From Methylomonas methanica (GTDB lineage Bacteria; Pseudomonadota; Gammaproteobacteria; Methylococcales; Methylomonadaceae), in NCBI RefSeq assembly GCF_001644035.1, contig NZ_LUUG01000062.1, positions 1 through 62,854 on the forward strand: a DNA stretch of 62,854 bases, given 5' to 3'. A model generated the notes under the pieces. That model saw nothing but the letters and a program-made list of their open reading frames with translations. It was not told the origin of the DNA and did not search any database. Position numbers and translations under genes: made by a program. Positions within the stretch are counted from its first letter, which is position 1; each line of letters starts with the position of its first letter. Below are positions 53,369 to 62,327 of the stretch, one piece after another.

Positions 53369-53400
53369 CAACGGAATGGCGATTACATGCCATTCCGTTG
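53369..53400. terminator. Perfect hairpin across the eamA stop codon
   Basis: 12-bp arms CAACGGAATGGC (53369-53380) and GCCATTCCGTTG (53389-53400), loop of 8. The eamA TAA lies in the loop (53383-53385). There is no good T run on either side, so termination strength is uncertain; it may protect the mRNA end or stop reading from both sides. Confidence 0.55.
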
Positions 53401-54273
53401 TTGACGGCGATTGACGATCTCGTAAATCAAAAGGGCACACATAATCAGACTGGTGCCAGCAATCGTTTTCAATGTCAATGGTTCGTGATTGACGCTGTAT
53501 CCCAGGAATAATGACATGATGGGTGTCATCAGATTCATCATCGCCACGTTGGTGGCTTCCATGTTGTTCAAAACAAAATAATACAAAGCAAAGCCCAAGG
53601 TGGTCGCAACGACGCCCAGATAGGCAATTGAGTAAAGGGTTTGCTGCGGAATAGTATCAGGCAATACGCCATCATCCAGCCAATACCAAGTGCAGAAATA
53701 CAATGGCACCGAGATTAACAATCCGCCCGTGACTAATTGTAAAGCCGACAAGCGCGCATCAATTTGTTTGACCCACACCGCGCTGGCCGCGTGTATAAAG
53801 GTTGCCACCAGCACGCCGATCACGCCTTGTAGAGCCATCTCATCCAATTCCAGCGCAGAACTGAACATCACTACTAAACCGCCCACACCCAAGCTATATG
53901 CAAATAACTTACCCCAGCCCAGACTGCGCTCTTTTAAGTATGCGGCAGCCATAAAGGCGGTCATAAAGGGGCTTAAGCCAAAAATTACTGAGATCCAGCC
54001 GGACGGCACAAATTGCGCGGACCAATAAGTAATCAACATACTGCCGTAGAGTTGAATTGCCACCGCTAGATAGGTAAGTAACGCCAGCCGATTGAGCGGC
54101 AAGCGTCGACGCAACAACAGCAGTAGCAACAGCAAACAGGTCAGGCCGGTGGTCATCCGCGCCGTTGCGCCGAACACGAAGCTGACGCCGAGACTACTCC
54201 ATTTGATGGCTAGCGGCGTCGTCGTCCAGACCAGCACCACACCAATATATGCTAAAGCCAGGCGAATTTTCAC
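53383..54273 (-). CDS. EamA/DMT-family transporter
   Basis: 296 residues, ten predicted membrane helices in two EamA repeats: first repeat VVLVWTTTPLAIKWSSLGVS ... PSGWISVIFGLSPFMTAFMAA, second repeat GVIGVLVATFIHAASAVWVKQ ... NNMEATNVAMMNLMTPIMSLF. It is an inner-membrane drug/metabolite exporter of unknown substrate. The gene starts 1 bp after the acs stop, so it is part of the dksA-gluQRS-acs operon. Its last codon lies in a hairpin. Confidence 0.92.
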   Translation of the reverse strand: MKIRLALAYIGVVLVWTTTPLAIKWSSLGVSFVFGATARMTTGLTCLLLLLLLLRRRLPLNRLALLTYLAVAIQLYGSMLITYWSAQFVPSGWISVIFGLSPFMTAFMAAAYLKERSLGWGKLFAYSLGVGGLVVMFSSALELDEMALQGVIGVLVATFIHAASAVWVKQIDARLSALQLVTGGLLISVPLYFCTWYWLDDGVLPDTIPQQTLYSIAYLGVVATTLGFALYYFVLNNMEATNVAMMNLMTPIMSLFLGYSVNHEPLTLKTIAGTSLIMCALLIYEIVNRRQQRNGM

Positions 54274-54274
54274 C

Positions 54275-56215
54275 TTAAGGCAGTTTCAAGCGATTGGCGA
54301 TTAATTGCTCGACCACTGACGGATCGGCCAGTGTGGATGTATCTCCCAGATCGTGGAATTCGTTGGCGGCTATTTTGCGCAAGATGCGGCGCATGATCTT
54401 GCCGGAGCGCGTTTTGGGCAGGCCGGGTGCCCATTGAATCAAGTCGGGTAGAGCGATAGCGCTGATTTCTTCGCGTACCAAGTCTTTTAATTCGCCTTTC
54501 AGGCTGCTGTTGCCCTCAATGCCGACGTTTAAAGTCACATAAGCATAAATCCCTTGCCCTTTGATCGGATGCGGAAAACCGACCACAGCGGCCTCGGCTA
54601 CCAGGTCGTGTAATACCAACGCGCTTTCGATCTCTGCGGTACCCAAACGGTGGCCGCACACATTCAACACGTCATCGATGCGACCGGTAATCCAGTAATA
54701 GCCGTCCTTGTCGCGGCGGGCGCCGTCGCCGGCGAAATAATAGCCGGGGAACTTGGCGAAATAAGTGTCGATAAAGCGCGCGTGATCGCCGTAAACCGTG
54801 CGTGCTTGGCCCGGCCATGGGTAAGTTAGCACCAATACGCCTTCGGCTTCGCCTTCCATGATATTTCCATCCGGATCGAGTATCGCAGGTTTTACCCCGA
54901 AAAACGGCAGCGAGGCCGATCCCGGTTTTAACGGCGTCGCGCCAGGTAATGGTGTGATGAGAATGCCGCCGGTTTCGGTTTGCCACCAGGTGTCCACCAG
55001 CGGACAGCGTTTGTTGCCGACCACCTGGTAATACCATTCCCAGGCTTCCGGATTGATAGGTTCGCCGACGCTGCCTAGAATGCGAAGCGAACTGCGTTTG
55101 GTGCGGGTGACAAAATCGTCGCCCTGCGCCATCAGTGCGCGGATTGCAGTCGGCGCGGTGTAAAAAATATTGACTTGATGTTTGTCGATGACTTGCCAGA
55201 AACGATCGGGATGCGGGTAGGTCGGTACGCCCTCGAACATCAAGCTGGTGGCGCCATTACATAATGGGCCGTACAGCACGTAGGAATGGCCGGTGATCCA
55301 GCCTATGTCGGCGGTGCACCAATAGACATCGCCTTCCTGATAATCGAATACGTATTTATGCGTCATTGCCGTATACAGCAAGTAACCGCCGGTGGTGTGC
55401 AGCACACCCTTCGGTTGGCCGGTGGAACCGGAGGTGTACAGAATAAACAAGGGGTCTTCCGCGTCCATCATCACCGGCTCGCAGTCACTTGATGCGGTTT
55501 GCATGGCTTCGTGGTAGCAAATGTCGCGGCCCTCAGTCCAGGGAATGTCGTGGCCGGTATGCTTGATGACGATCACGGTATTCAGGTTGGGGCATTGGTT
55601 GGCGGCCTTATCGACATTCAATTTGGAATGTACAATTTTGCCGCCGCGATAGCTCTCGTCGGCGCAGATCAAAACCCTGCAATCGGCATCGATCACACGA
55701 TCGCGCAACGCATCAGCCGAAAAGCCGCCAAACACTATGGAATGCACCGCGCCAATCCGCGCGCAAGCCAAAATTACCACCGCCGCTTCGGCGATCATCG
55801 GCAGATAGACACAGACTCTGTCGCCTTTTTGTACGCCATTGGCTTTCAGGACATTCGCGAATTGGCAGACTTGGGCGTGCAACTCGCGGTAGGTCAATTT
55901 GCGATCATGCGCCGGGTCGTCTCCTTCCCAAATGATCGCAACCTGGTCGCCGCGCTTTTCAAGGTGTCTGTCCAGACAGTTGACGGTGACATTAAGTTTG
56001 CCGCCCAGAAACCACTGTATTTCGCCCTTGGGGTAGTCGTATTGCAGTACCTGCTGCCAAGGCTGATGCCAGTCCAAAAATTCGGTGGCCTGTTCAGCCC
56101 AAAATGCTTCCGGTTCGGTTATCGATTGTTGGTAGAGACGCTGATAAGCAGCGCTATCGATATGTGCGCCGGCGGCAATCTGCGGATTAACCGGATAAAT
56201 TTTTTGGTCTGACAT
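54275..56215 (-). CDS. acs: Acetyl-CoA synthetase
   Basis: 646 residues from ATG at 56213-56215, preceded by GGAGG at the right distance (longer in-frame start at 56314 lies in the gluQRS gene). AMP-forming ligase: [11 protein letters not shown] (P-loop), [32 protein letters not shown] and the C-terminal [10 protein letters not shown] with the Lys that is acetylated to switch the enzyme off. It makes acetyl-CoA from acetate, ATP and CoA. Full length compared with E. coli (652). Located in an operon after dksA and gluQRS. Confidence 0.97.
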   Translation of the reverse strand: MSDQKIYPVNPQIAAGAHIDSAAYQRLYQQSITEPEAFWAEQATEFLDWHQPWQQVLQYDYPKGEIQWFLGGKLNVTVNCLDRHLEKRGDQVAIIWEGDDPAHDRKLTYRELHAQVCQFANVLKANGVQKGDRVCVYLPMIAEAAVVILACARIGAVHSIVFGGFSADALRDRVIDADCRVLICADESYRGGKIVHSKLNVDKAANQCPNLNTVIVIKHTGHDIPWTEGRDICYHEAMQTASSDCEPVMMDAEDPLFILYTSGSTGQPKGVLHTTGGYLLYTAMTHKYVFDYQEGDVYWCTADIGWITGHSYVLYGPLCNGATSLMFEGVPTYPHPDRFWQVIDKHQVNIFYTAPTAIRALMAQGDDFVTRTKRSSLRILGSVGEPINPEAWEWYYQVVGNKRCPLVDTWWQTETGGILITPLPGATPLKPGSASLPFFGVKPAILDPDGNIMEGEAEGVLVLTYPWPGQARTVYGDHARFIDTYFAKFPGYYFAGDGARRDKDGYYWITGRIDDVLNVCGHRLGTAEIESALVLHDLVAEAAVVGFPHPIKGQGIYAYVTLNVGIEGNSSLKGELKDLVREEISAIALPDLIQWAPGLPKTRSGKIMRRILRKIAANEFHDLGDTSTLADPSVVEQLIANRLKLP

Positions 56216-56241
56216 AACGTAACCTCCTTCTTTGAACGTTA

Positions 56242-57138
56242 TTAATTGTGTTGTAAGGCTGAGACGGCTTGGGTGTTCGTCAAGCGTTCGGTTTGCCAAT
56301 GTTCGATGGCCCATTCCAGAATACTGTCGATTGCAGCCAGCCGCAAATCGGGCGGTGGATTTTGCTTGAGTAAGGTTAGCAGCAGAAACAAGGTTGGTCC
56401 GGCTTGATTTGGACTCACGGCTTCGGCGCGGGTTTGCTTACTCAGCTTATTGCCTTCCGAGTCGACAATCAATGGAATATGCATGTACAGCGGCGACGGG
56501 TAACCCAGCAAATGCTGTAAATACTGCTGTTTGGGGGTCGAATCCAATAAATCGTAACCTCTTACTACCCGATTGACCTTTTGCCGCTGATCGTCGACGA
56601 CACAAGCCAATTGATAAGCGATGATGCCATCCTTGCGCTTGACGATAAAGTCGCCGTGCTCGCTTGCCAGATTTTGGGTTATGTCACCCTGCAAGGCATC
56701 AATAAAGTGAATCGAAATATCTGCCGATTTTACCCGCAGCGCATGTGGCGCATCAGTCGATTGTGCCTTTGCGCGGCAATAGCCCGGATAAATCAAAGGC
56801 GAATTCGCCAGTGAGCTGCGGCTGCACGTGCAAGGGTAAAGCGCATGCCGATTTTGCAATTCGACAAGGGCTTGCTCGTATTGATCGAGATGCTGGCTTT
56901 GGTAATCCACCTCGCCGTCCCAATGCAAACCAAAGCTTTGCAGGCAATCCAGGATGTCATCGCTGGCGCCTGACATGTTGCGCGGCGTATCGAGATCGTC
57001 TATGCGCAGCAGCCATAGCCCATTATGCTGACGGGCATCCAGATAGCTGGCGAGAGCGGTGTATAAAGAACCGAGATGAAGCGGGCCGGTAGGCGAGGGC
57101 GCAAACCGGCCGATATACGGTGCGGACTTGGGCAGAAT
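56242..57138 (-). CDS. gluQ: Glutamyl-Q tRNA(Asp) synthetase, probable ATT start
   Basis: 298 residues if started at ATT 57136-57138. The family start [20 protein letters not shown] (HIGH-type motif) is encoded well upstream of the first in-frame ATG (56976), and the zinc Cys set (CTCS...YCR) and KLSKQ (KMSKS-type) follow. Upstream in this frame there is a TGA at 57163-57165 and no ATG, GTG or TTG before the conserved part; ATT overlaps the dksA stop by one base (TAATT, like the usual TAATG), and a CTG follows at once. GluQRS attaches glutamate to queuosine in tRNA-Asp. Position after dksA is as in E. coli. The start is the only doubtful point. Confidence 0.88.
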   Translation of the reverse strand: MLPKSAPYIGRFAPSPTGPLHLGSLYTALASYLDARQHNGLWLLRIDDLDTPRNMSGASDDILDCLQSFGLHWDGEVDYQSQHLDQYEQALVELQNRHALYPCTCSRSSLANSPLIYPGYCRAKAQSTDAPHALRVKSADISIHFIDALQGDITQNLASEHGDFIVKRKDGIIAYQLACVVDDQRQKVNRVVRGYDLLDSTPKQQYLQHLLGYPSPLYMHIPLIVDSEGNKLSKQTRAEAVSPNQAGPTLFLLLTLLKQNPPPDLRLAAIDSILEWAIEHWQTERLTNTQAVSALQHN

Positions 57139-57569
57139 TAACCCAATTGCTTTTCCCTGATTTCATCGAGCGTTTTGCAATCGATGCACAGGTTTGCGGT
57201 GGGGCGCGCCTCCAGGCGGCGAATGCCAATCTCGATACCGCACGTTTCGCAGTAGCCGTAGTTACCCGACTCGATTTCCTTCAAGGATTCGTCTATCTTC
57301 TTGATCAATTTGCGTTCGCGGTCGCGGGTGCGCAGTTCCAGGCTGAACTCTGATTCCTGCGTGGCCCGGTCGTTGGGGTCCGGAAAGTTGGCCGCTTCGT
57401 CCTGCATGTGGTGGACGGTACGATCCACTTCCATCATTAGTTCGGATTTCCATTTATTTAAGATGGCGGAAAAATGGCTCAACTGCGCCTCGTTCATGTA
57501 CTCTTCGCCTTCTTTTTCCTCATAAGGCTTAAAAGTAAATTCCGATGCGGCAGGGTTAGTATTGTTCAT
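57138..57569 (-). CDS. dksA: RNA polymerase-binding transcription factor DksA
   Basis: 143 residues. The coiled-coil part carries the tip motif ([12 protein letters not shown], with the D..D..A residues that reach into the polymerase channel), then the zinc finger CETCG...CIDC. DksA works with ppGpp to adjust rRNA and amino-acid promoters. Slightly shorter than E. coli (151). First gene of the minus-strand operon dksA-gluQRS-acs-eamA; its stop codon overlaps the gluQRS start. Confidence 0.97.
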   Translation of the reverse strand: MNNTNPAASEFTFKPYEEKEGEEYMNEAQLSHFSAILNKWKSELMMEVDRTVHHMQDEAANFPDPNDRATQESEFSLELRTRDRERKLIKKIDESLKEIESGNYGYCETCGIEIGIRRLEARPTANLCIDCKTLDEIREKQLG

Positions 57570-57643
57570 CCAATGACTCCTGACGGTCTATAAAAAAATC
57601 GGGGCTTTTTAACAGAATAGCCGGGGGCAAGCAAGAAGTTTGT

Positions 57644-57649
57644 TATGAT
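57644..57649 (+). promoter_or_regulatory. Probable -10 box for the aminotransferase
   Basis: TATGAT in TTTGTTATGATGC, 31 bp before the start codon at 57680, in the 110-bp region between dksA and the aminotransferase. No clear -35. Confidence 0.4.
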
Positions 57650-57679
57650 GCAGGCGCTTTCTACTAACGGAATTTGGAC

Positions 57680-58843
57680 ATGAAACACCACGTCGCCGAG
57701 CGAATGCGCGGCATCAGCTCATTTTATGTGATGGAATTATTACAACGCGCCAAGCAACTCGAACAGCAAGGTCGCGACATCATTCACATGGAAATCGGCG
57801 AGCCGGATTTCGAGACGCCACCGGCAATATTGGCAGCTGGAAATACTTTCATGCAGGGCAGGGAAGTCAAATATACCGCCGCGGCCGGTTTGCCGGAATT
57901 GCGCCAAAGCATCGCCGATTATTATCAGTTGCAATACGGCGTCAATCTGGACCCAAAACGGGTTTTCATCACACCCGGCGCTTCCGGCGCGTTTTTGCTG
58001 GCGTTTGGCATTAGCTTAAATCCCGGCGAACAAATTTTGATGGCTGATCCGTGTTACCCCTGTAACGACAATTTCGTGCAATTGTTCGACGGTAAAACGC
58101 GATTCGTGAATGTCGGTGCCGAAACGGCTTACCAGCTCAATGCAGAACTGATTCGGCAGCACTGGCAGCCGGCCAGCAAGGGCGTATTAATCGCTTCGCC
58201 GTCCAATCCTACCGGTACCATCATCGGCAACGATGCGCTACGCGCCGCGATTCAACAGACGCATGCCTTAGGGGGCTGCTTTTATTCGGACGAGATTTAC
58301 CATGGCCTGGTTTACGGCGAAACAGTCAGCAGCGCCTTGGAATTCAGCGACGATGTATTTGTCATCAACAGTTTTTCCAAGTTTTTTGGCATGACCGGTT
58401 GGCGCATCGGCTGGTTGATAGTGCCGGAAGATTTCATCGATGCCGTGGAAAAATTGGCGCAAAACATATTTATCTCCACTCCTACTCATTCTCAGTACGC
58501 AGCATTGGCCTGTTTCAGCGCCGAAAATATGACCGAATTGTATCGACGCCGCGACGAGTTTAAAAAACGCCGGGATTTTCTTTACGATAATTTGTTACGG
58601 CTGGGTTTTAAAATTGCCTGCAAACCACAGGGGGCATTTTATATTTATGCCGATTGCAGTGCGTTTACCGACGACAGTTTTGAGTTTGCCAAGCAACTGC
58701 TCGAACAAGAAGGGGTAGCGGTAACGCCTGGCAAAGACTTTGGTCAATACTTGGCTAATCAGCACATTCGATTTGCATATACCGCCTCAATCGATAGAAT
58801 GGCCGCCGCGCTTCAAAGACTGGAAAGATTCATATGCCGATAA
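57680..58843 (+). CDS. Class I/II pyridoxal-phosphate aminotransferase
   Basis: 387 residues from ATG 57680 (TTG 57674 is less likely). Fold type I: IHMEIGEPDFETP, YTAAAGLPELRQSIADYY, ASPSNPTGT, YSDEIYHGLVY and the PLP-Lys in INSFSKFFGMTGWRIGW. It belongs to the aspartate/alanine aminotransferase group. The exact amino acid cannot be given; in related genomes such copies next to dksA are annotated simply as aminotransferase. It overlaps a rhodanese gene by 10 bases at the end. Confidence 0.93.
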   Translation: MKHHVAERMRGISSFYVMELLQRAKQLEQQGRDIIHMEIGEPDFETPPAILAAGNTFMQGREVKYTAAAGLPELRQSIADYYQLQYGVNLDPKRVFITPGASGAFLLAFGISLNPGEQILMADPCYPCNDNFVQLFDGKTRFVNVGAETAYQLNAELIRQHWQPASKGVLIASPSNPTGTIIGNDALRAAIQQTHALGGCFYSDEIYHGLVYGETVSSALEFSDDVFVINSFSKFFGMTGWRIGWLIVPEDFIDAVEKLAQNIFISTPTHSQYAALACFSAENMTELYRRRDEFKKRRDFLYDNLLRLGFKIACKPQGAFYIYADCSAFTDDSFEFAKQLLEQEGVAVTPGKDFGQYLANQHIRFAYTASIDRMAAALQRLERFICR

Positions 58844-59157
58844 GCCAATATACACCGCAACAGTTACAACAACATTTACAGGACGACCCGTCGGTATTTT
58901 TACTGGATGTAAGGGAGCCTCACGAGTTTGCCTACGCCAAGATAGCCGGTAGCGTATTAATACCGCTGCAACAAATCCCCGCGCGCTTCGATGAAGTGCC
59001 TGCTGACCGAGACGTGGTGGTTATTTGTCATCACGGCATGCGTAGCCAACAAGCTTGCAATTTTTTGCAGCATTCCGGGCTGCAAAGGTTGTTCAATTTG
59101 AAGGGCGGCATCGACGCCTGGTCCGTCATTTGCGATCCGTCTGTTCCACGTTACTAA
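58834..59157 (+). CDS. Rhodanese-like domain protein
   Basis: 107 residues, a single rhodanese domain: FLLDVREPHEFAYAKIAGSV and the active loop CHHGMRS with the catalytic Cys (~66). Such proteins carry a persulphide sulphur for transfer. Cytoplasmic, no signal. It overlaps the aminotransferase gene by 10 bases and precedes a DUF3581 gene by 17 bp, so the three are probably one unit. Confidence 0.93.
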   Translation: MPISQYTPQQLQQHLQDDPSVFLLDVREPHEFAYAKIAGSVLIPLQQIPARFDEVPADRDVVVICHHGMRSQQACNFLQHSGLQRLFNLKGGIDAWSVICDPSVPRY

Positions 59158-59174
59158 AATAATCAATAAAAGCT

Positions 59175-59903
59175 ATGTTTCTAAAAGAATACTATGACAT
59201 TCAGGATGGCAGTGTCGCTATCAGCGCCACCCAGGCCAGCATGTTTGCCAAGGAAGTCGCCCATGACTTCAACCCCTTGCACGACGAAGACGCAAAACGA
59301 TTTTGCGTGCCGGGAGATTTGTTATTCTCGCTAGTGTTGGACAAATACGGTCTTAGCCGAAACATGCACTTCATCTTCTCTGGAATGGTCGGTCACGGCG
59401 TGTTGTTGAATTTTCCCGATGACGACGCCGAAAAAATCGATGTCACCGACAACCAAGGTAAGACTTATTTACAGATCGAGCGTTCCGGCGATGTGATCCG
59501 CGACCCAGCTTTAATCGAGGCATTGATCCGCGACTATGTGGCTTTTTCCGGGCAGAACTTTCCTTATGTGTTGGTGCCTTTGTTGGCCAAAGAGCGGGTC
59601 ATGTTCAATATAGACCGGCCTTTGGTGATCTATGAAAGCATGACCTTGAGCTTAAACCGGATGGACTTTCACGAACCGCGTCTGGAAATGCTGGAACCGA
59701 AAATGGAAGTCAACGGCAAGCGTGCCACCGCGTATCTTTATTTCCAAATCAAATGCGGTGAAGACGTGGTCGGTTCCGGCTTCAAAAAACTGGCGGTCAG
59801 CGGTTTGCGAGATTATGAAGCTGAGCCGATGCAGGCATTCGTAGATGAGTATCTGGCCAGAAAGCATGGTTATTTAGGGAATCTTGCAGAAGCAACTGCA
59901 TAA
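59175..59903 (+). CDS. DUF3581-family protein
   Basis: 242 residues. The sequence fits DUF3581, a gammaproteobacterial family of unknown function: ATQASMFAKEVAHDFNPLHD and the CVPGDLLFSLVLDKYGLS stretch. The first part (HDFNPLHDEDAKRF...PGDLLF) resembles the active region of MaoC-type hotdog hydratases, so a hotdog fold acting on an acyl thioester is possible; this is by eye. No signal or membrane segment. It is the last gene of the aminotransferase-rhodanese unit. Confidence 0.85.
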   Translation: MFLKEYYDIQDGSVAISATQASMFAKEVAHDFNPLHDEDAKRFCVPGDLLFSLVLDKYGLSRNMHFIFSGMVGHGVLLNFPDDDAEKIDVTDNQGKTYLQIERSGDVIRDPALIEALIRDYVAFSGQNFPYVLVPLLAKERVMFNIDRPLVIYESMTLSLNRMDFHEPRLEMLEPKMEVNGKRATAYLYFQIKCGEDVVGSGFKKLAVSGLRDYEAEPMQAFVDEYLARKHGYLGNLAEATA

Positions 59904-59995
59904 TCAGATATTGTGCCGTTCGCGCAAGTGGACTGGCAGCTAATTTGATTTTCGAGTTTTCCAGCCGTGTTACCTAGGTACGGCTATTTAGCTAT

Positions 59996-61240
59996 CTATA
60001 GCACCGCAGCAAACGGCTCGACTGTCACCATTTCTCCCGCATCGATACCAGTGTTGTCGGCATCCAGCACAATAAAACAGTTGGATTGACTGGCTACTTT
60101 CAGTTGATGAGAATCTTGTTGACCAGCGAGCCGGACGGCTAACTCGCCGTCGGCCGATTGGCAAAGGATGCCACGTTGATATTCCTGGCGCCCGGGCGAT
60201 TTTTTTAGCCGGCTGTCGCAACGAACGCGCAAGCGCAAGGCTTGCGTGGGCGGCGCGCCGGCAAGTTGTTCTAAGGCTGGTTTTACGAATTTCTCGTAAG
60301 TGACCAGGACAGCAACCGGATTGCCGGGTAAACCGAAAAACCAGCAGTCGCCGATTTTGCCAAAAGCTAGGGGTTTGCCAGGTTTGATTGCCAATTTCCA
60401 GAAGTTCACCTGTCCGCATTTTTCCAACGTTTGTTTGACAAAATCCGCATCGCCAACCGAGGCGCCGCCGGTGGAAATGATGACGTCGTGTTGCTGGGCA
60501 GCGTTCTTGAAAGTTTGTTCGAGTTTCAGCTGATCGTCTGCGACGATGCCCAAGTCCGAGACTGTATGGTTCGGGTCGGATAACAGTCCTGCTAATAGAT
60601 AGCGGTTGCTATCATAGATTTGGCCGATAGCTAGCGGTTCTCCCAGTGCTACCAATTCGTCGCCAGTCGAGAAAAAGCCAATTTTGAGTTTGCGTTTCAC
60701 GCTGATTTGTTCAACACCTGCGGCAGCCAGTAGACTGAGATCGCGGGCGGAGAGCTTTTTCGGGGCGGTAACCAACTCCTCATGCTGTTTAACATCGCTG
60801 CCGGCTGCGCGAATATTTTTATACGGCTGCCAGTCCGCGGGAAGTGATACAGTGTCGCCATTAATTTCAATTTGTTCTTGGGCGATAACGCTGTCCGCAA
60901 ATTCCGGGACCACCGCTCCGGTAAATATTCTGACGCATTGGCCCTGGGCTTGTTGTGCCAAGAACGGTTTGCCGGCCCATGCAATGCCGATCACTTGCAG
61001 TTCAGCCTGCCGCCCGTCGGCCAGATCACCAGCGGCAAACGCATAACCGTCCATTGCCGCAGTACGTTGTGGCGGAACGTCGATGGGTGAGCTGATGCAG
61101 TCGGCTAATATTCTACCTAAGGCCTGTGGCAAAGCTATCAGCTCTTGCCCAGTGATGGCCTTGATGGCTTGGCGGATTTCTAATAGAGCCTGTTCGACGC
61201 TCAATAAATCGTGTTTGTTGGGGTAGCAGATGTTAGTCAC
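59996..61240 (-). CDS. moeA: Molybdopterin molybdotransferase
   Basis: 414 residues. Family stretches: PPQRTAAMDGYAFAAGD, IFTGAVVPEFADSVI, GFFSTGDELV, STGGASVGDADFVKQT and FGLPGNPVAVLVTYEKF. MoeA inserts molybdate into adenylylated molybdopterin to complete the molybdenum cofactor. Length is standard. It starts inside the end of mobB (8-base overlap), so the pair is co-expressed. Other cofactor genes are not here. Confidence 0.96.
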   Translation of the reverse strand: MTNICYPNKHDLLSVEQALLEIRQAIKAITGQELIALPQALGRILADCISSPIDVPPQRTAAMDGYAFAAGDLADGRQAELQVIGIAWAGKPFLAQQAQGQCVRIFTGAVVPEFADSVIAQEQIEINGDTVSLPADWQPYKNIRAAGSDVKQHEELVTAPKKLSARDLSLLAAAGVEQISVKRKLKIGFFSTGDELVALGEPLAIGQIYDSNRYLLAGLLSDPNHTVSDLGIVADDQLKLEQTFKNAAQQHDVIISTGGASVGDADFVKQTLEKCGQVNFWKLAIKPGKPLAFGKIGDCWFFGLPGNPVAVLVTYEKFVKPALEQLAGAPPTQALRLRVRCDSRLKKSPGRQEYQRGILCQSADGELAVRLAGQQDSHQLKVASQSNCFIVLDADNTGIDAGEMVTVEPFAAVL

Positions 61241-61757
61241 GTTGGCGCTTCAAAAAGATTTCGATAATGAATTTGGCTATAGCTTGTGTATCGTTTAGAT
61301 CAAGGCAAGGTAAGCCGGGTGGTGTTGATAGGGGGTGATCGCTTGCTATCGCGATGATCGACTGATCTTCAGGATAAAGCAGCGGTTTGCCTAGGCTCGG
61401 TCGGCAGAGCTCTATTTTGGGGTAGCTCTCGTGCCTGAATCCTTCCACTAAAATCAAATCCAGGCCCGCATTAGGAAACAAGGCAAGTTGTTCAGTCAGC
61501 GAAATATCGGCATCTGCCGGCAATTCGCTGATTACCGCACGCCGGTATCGGGAGACCAGCATAACGGGCGTGGCGCCCGCTTTCCGCAGCCGAAAACTGT
61601 CTTTGCCGGGATGGTCAATCTCAAAGTCGTGATGACTGTGTTTAATGATACCGATTTGCAGATTCTGTGCTTTCAGCATCGGGATAAGTTGTGTCAGTAA
61701 ACTGGTTTTACCGGTGCCGCTGGCGGCCGCGAAGCCGAGGACTGGTGGGTTGAACAT
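61233..61757 (-). CDS. mobB: Molybdopterin-guanine dinucleotide biosynthesis adapter MobB
   Basis: 174 residues. P-loop AASGTGKTSLLTQLIP at the start, then IIKHSHHDFEIDHPGKDSFR and LILVEGFRHESYPKIEL, which are MobB features. It binds GTP and assists MobA in making the guanine dinucleotide form of the cofactor. It overlaps moeA by 8 bases. Divergent from a DnaJ-domain gene; the start codons lie 78 bp apart. Confidence 0.95.
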   Translation of the reverse strand: MFNPPVLGFAAASGTGKTSLLTQLIPMLKAQNLQIGIIKHSHHDFEIDHPGKDSFRLRKAGATPVMLVSRYRRAVISELPADADISLTEQLALFPNAGLDLILVEGFRHESYPKIELCRPSLGKPLLYPEDQSIIAIASDHPLSTPPGLPCLDLNDTQAIAKFIIEIFLKRQRD

Positions 61758-61835
61758 TGACGACCTCTACATTTGTCGAACTGCCGGTATTCTAAGTTAT
61801 TATGCCGTTCGTTGGTTGAAGCGTTTGGAGAGTCG

Positions 61836-62327
61836 GTGATACGTGTATTGATGTTGTTGGCATTGGTATTGGTAATTTTGATGCTGCCTGGGTTTATGAA
61901 GGCACCAGCCGAATTGCGCGGCAAGCGACTTAAGCAGCTGGCCTGGGTTGCGGTTGCGCTGATTTTGATTGCATTGATGCTGAGTGGAAAACTTAGCGGC
62001 CTGCTCGCATTATTCGGCGTAATATTCGCGTTTTTAGTGCGCTCGATGCCTCTGATACTAAGATATGCCCCGCAACTTCATAGCATTTGGTTACGGTTCA
62101 AAGTCGGCAATCCGCAATATGGTAAGCCAGGTCATGAGTCCTCTCGGCAAGCAGGCATGACAACAACGGAGGCTTTAGAAGTTTTGGGACTTAAGCCAGG
62201 CGCAACGGAAGAACAAATTGTTCAGGCGCACCGTAAGCTCATTTCGCGTTTTCATCCTGATCGAGGTGGTTCAGATTATTTGGCGGCTCAAATTAATCAG
62301 GCAAAAAAAACATTGCTGGGCCGTTGA
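61836..62327 (+). CDS. Membrane-anchored DnaJ-domain protein
   Basis: 163 residues from GTG 61836, with GGAG a few bases upstream (longer ATG frame from 61773 has no support). Two or three hydrophobic helices (~2-20, 33-66) anchor it in the membrane; the C-terminal ~55 residues form a J domain ([20 protein letters not shown], then the HPD motif in RFHPDRGGS). It would recruit DnaK to the inner membrane. The J domain is at the C-terminus, as in small DnaJC/TIM14-type proteins and not as in DjlA. Confidence 0.88.
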   Translation: MIRVLMLLALVLVILMLPGFMKAPAELRGKRLKQLAWVAVALILIALMLSGKLSGLLALFGVIFAFLVRSMPLILRYAPQLHSIWLRFKVGNPQYGKPGHESSRQAGMTTTEALEVLGLKPGATEEQIVQAHRKLISRFHPDRGGSDYLAAQINQAKKTLLGR

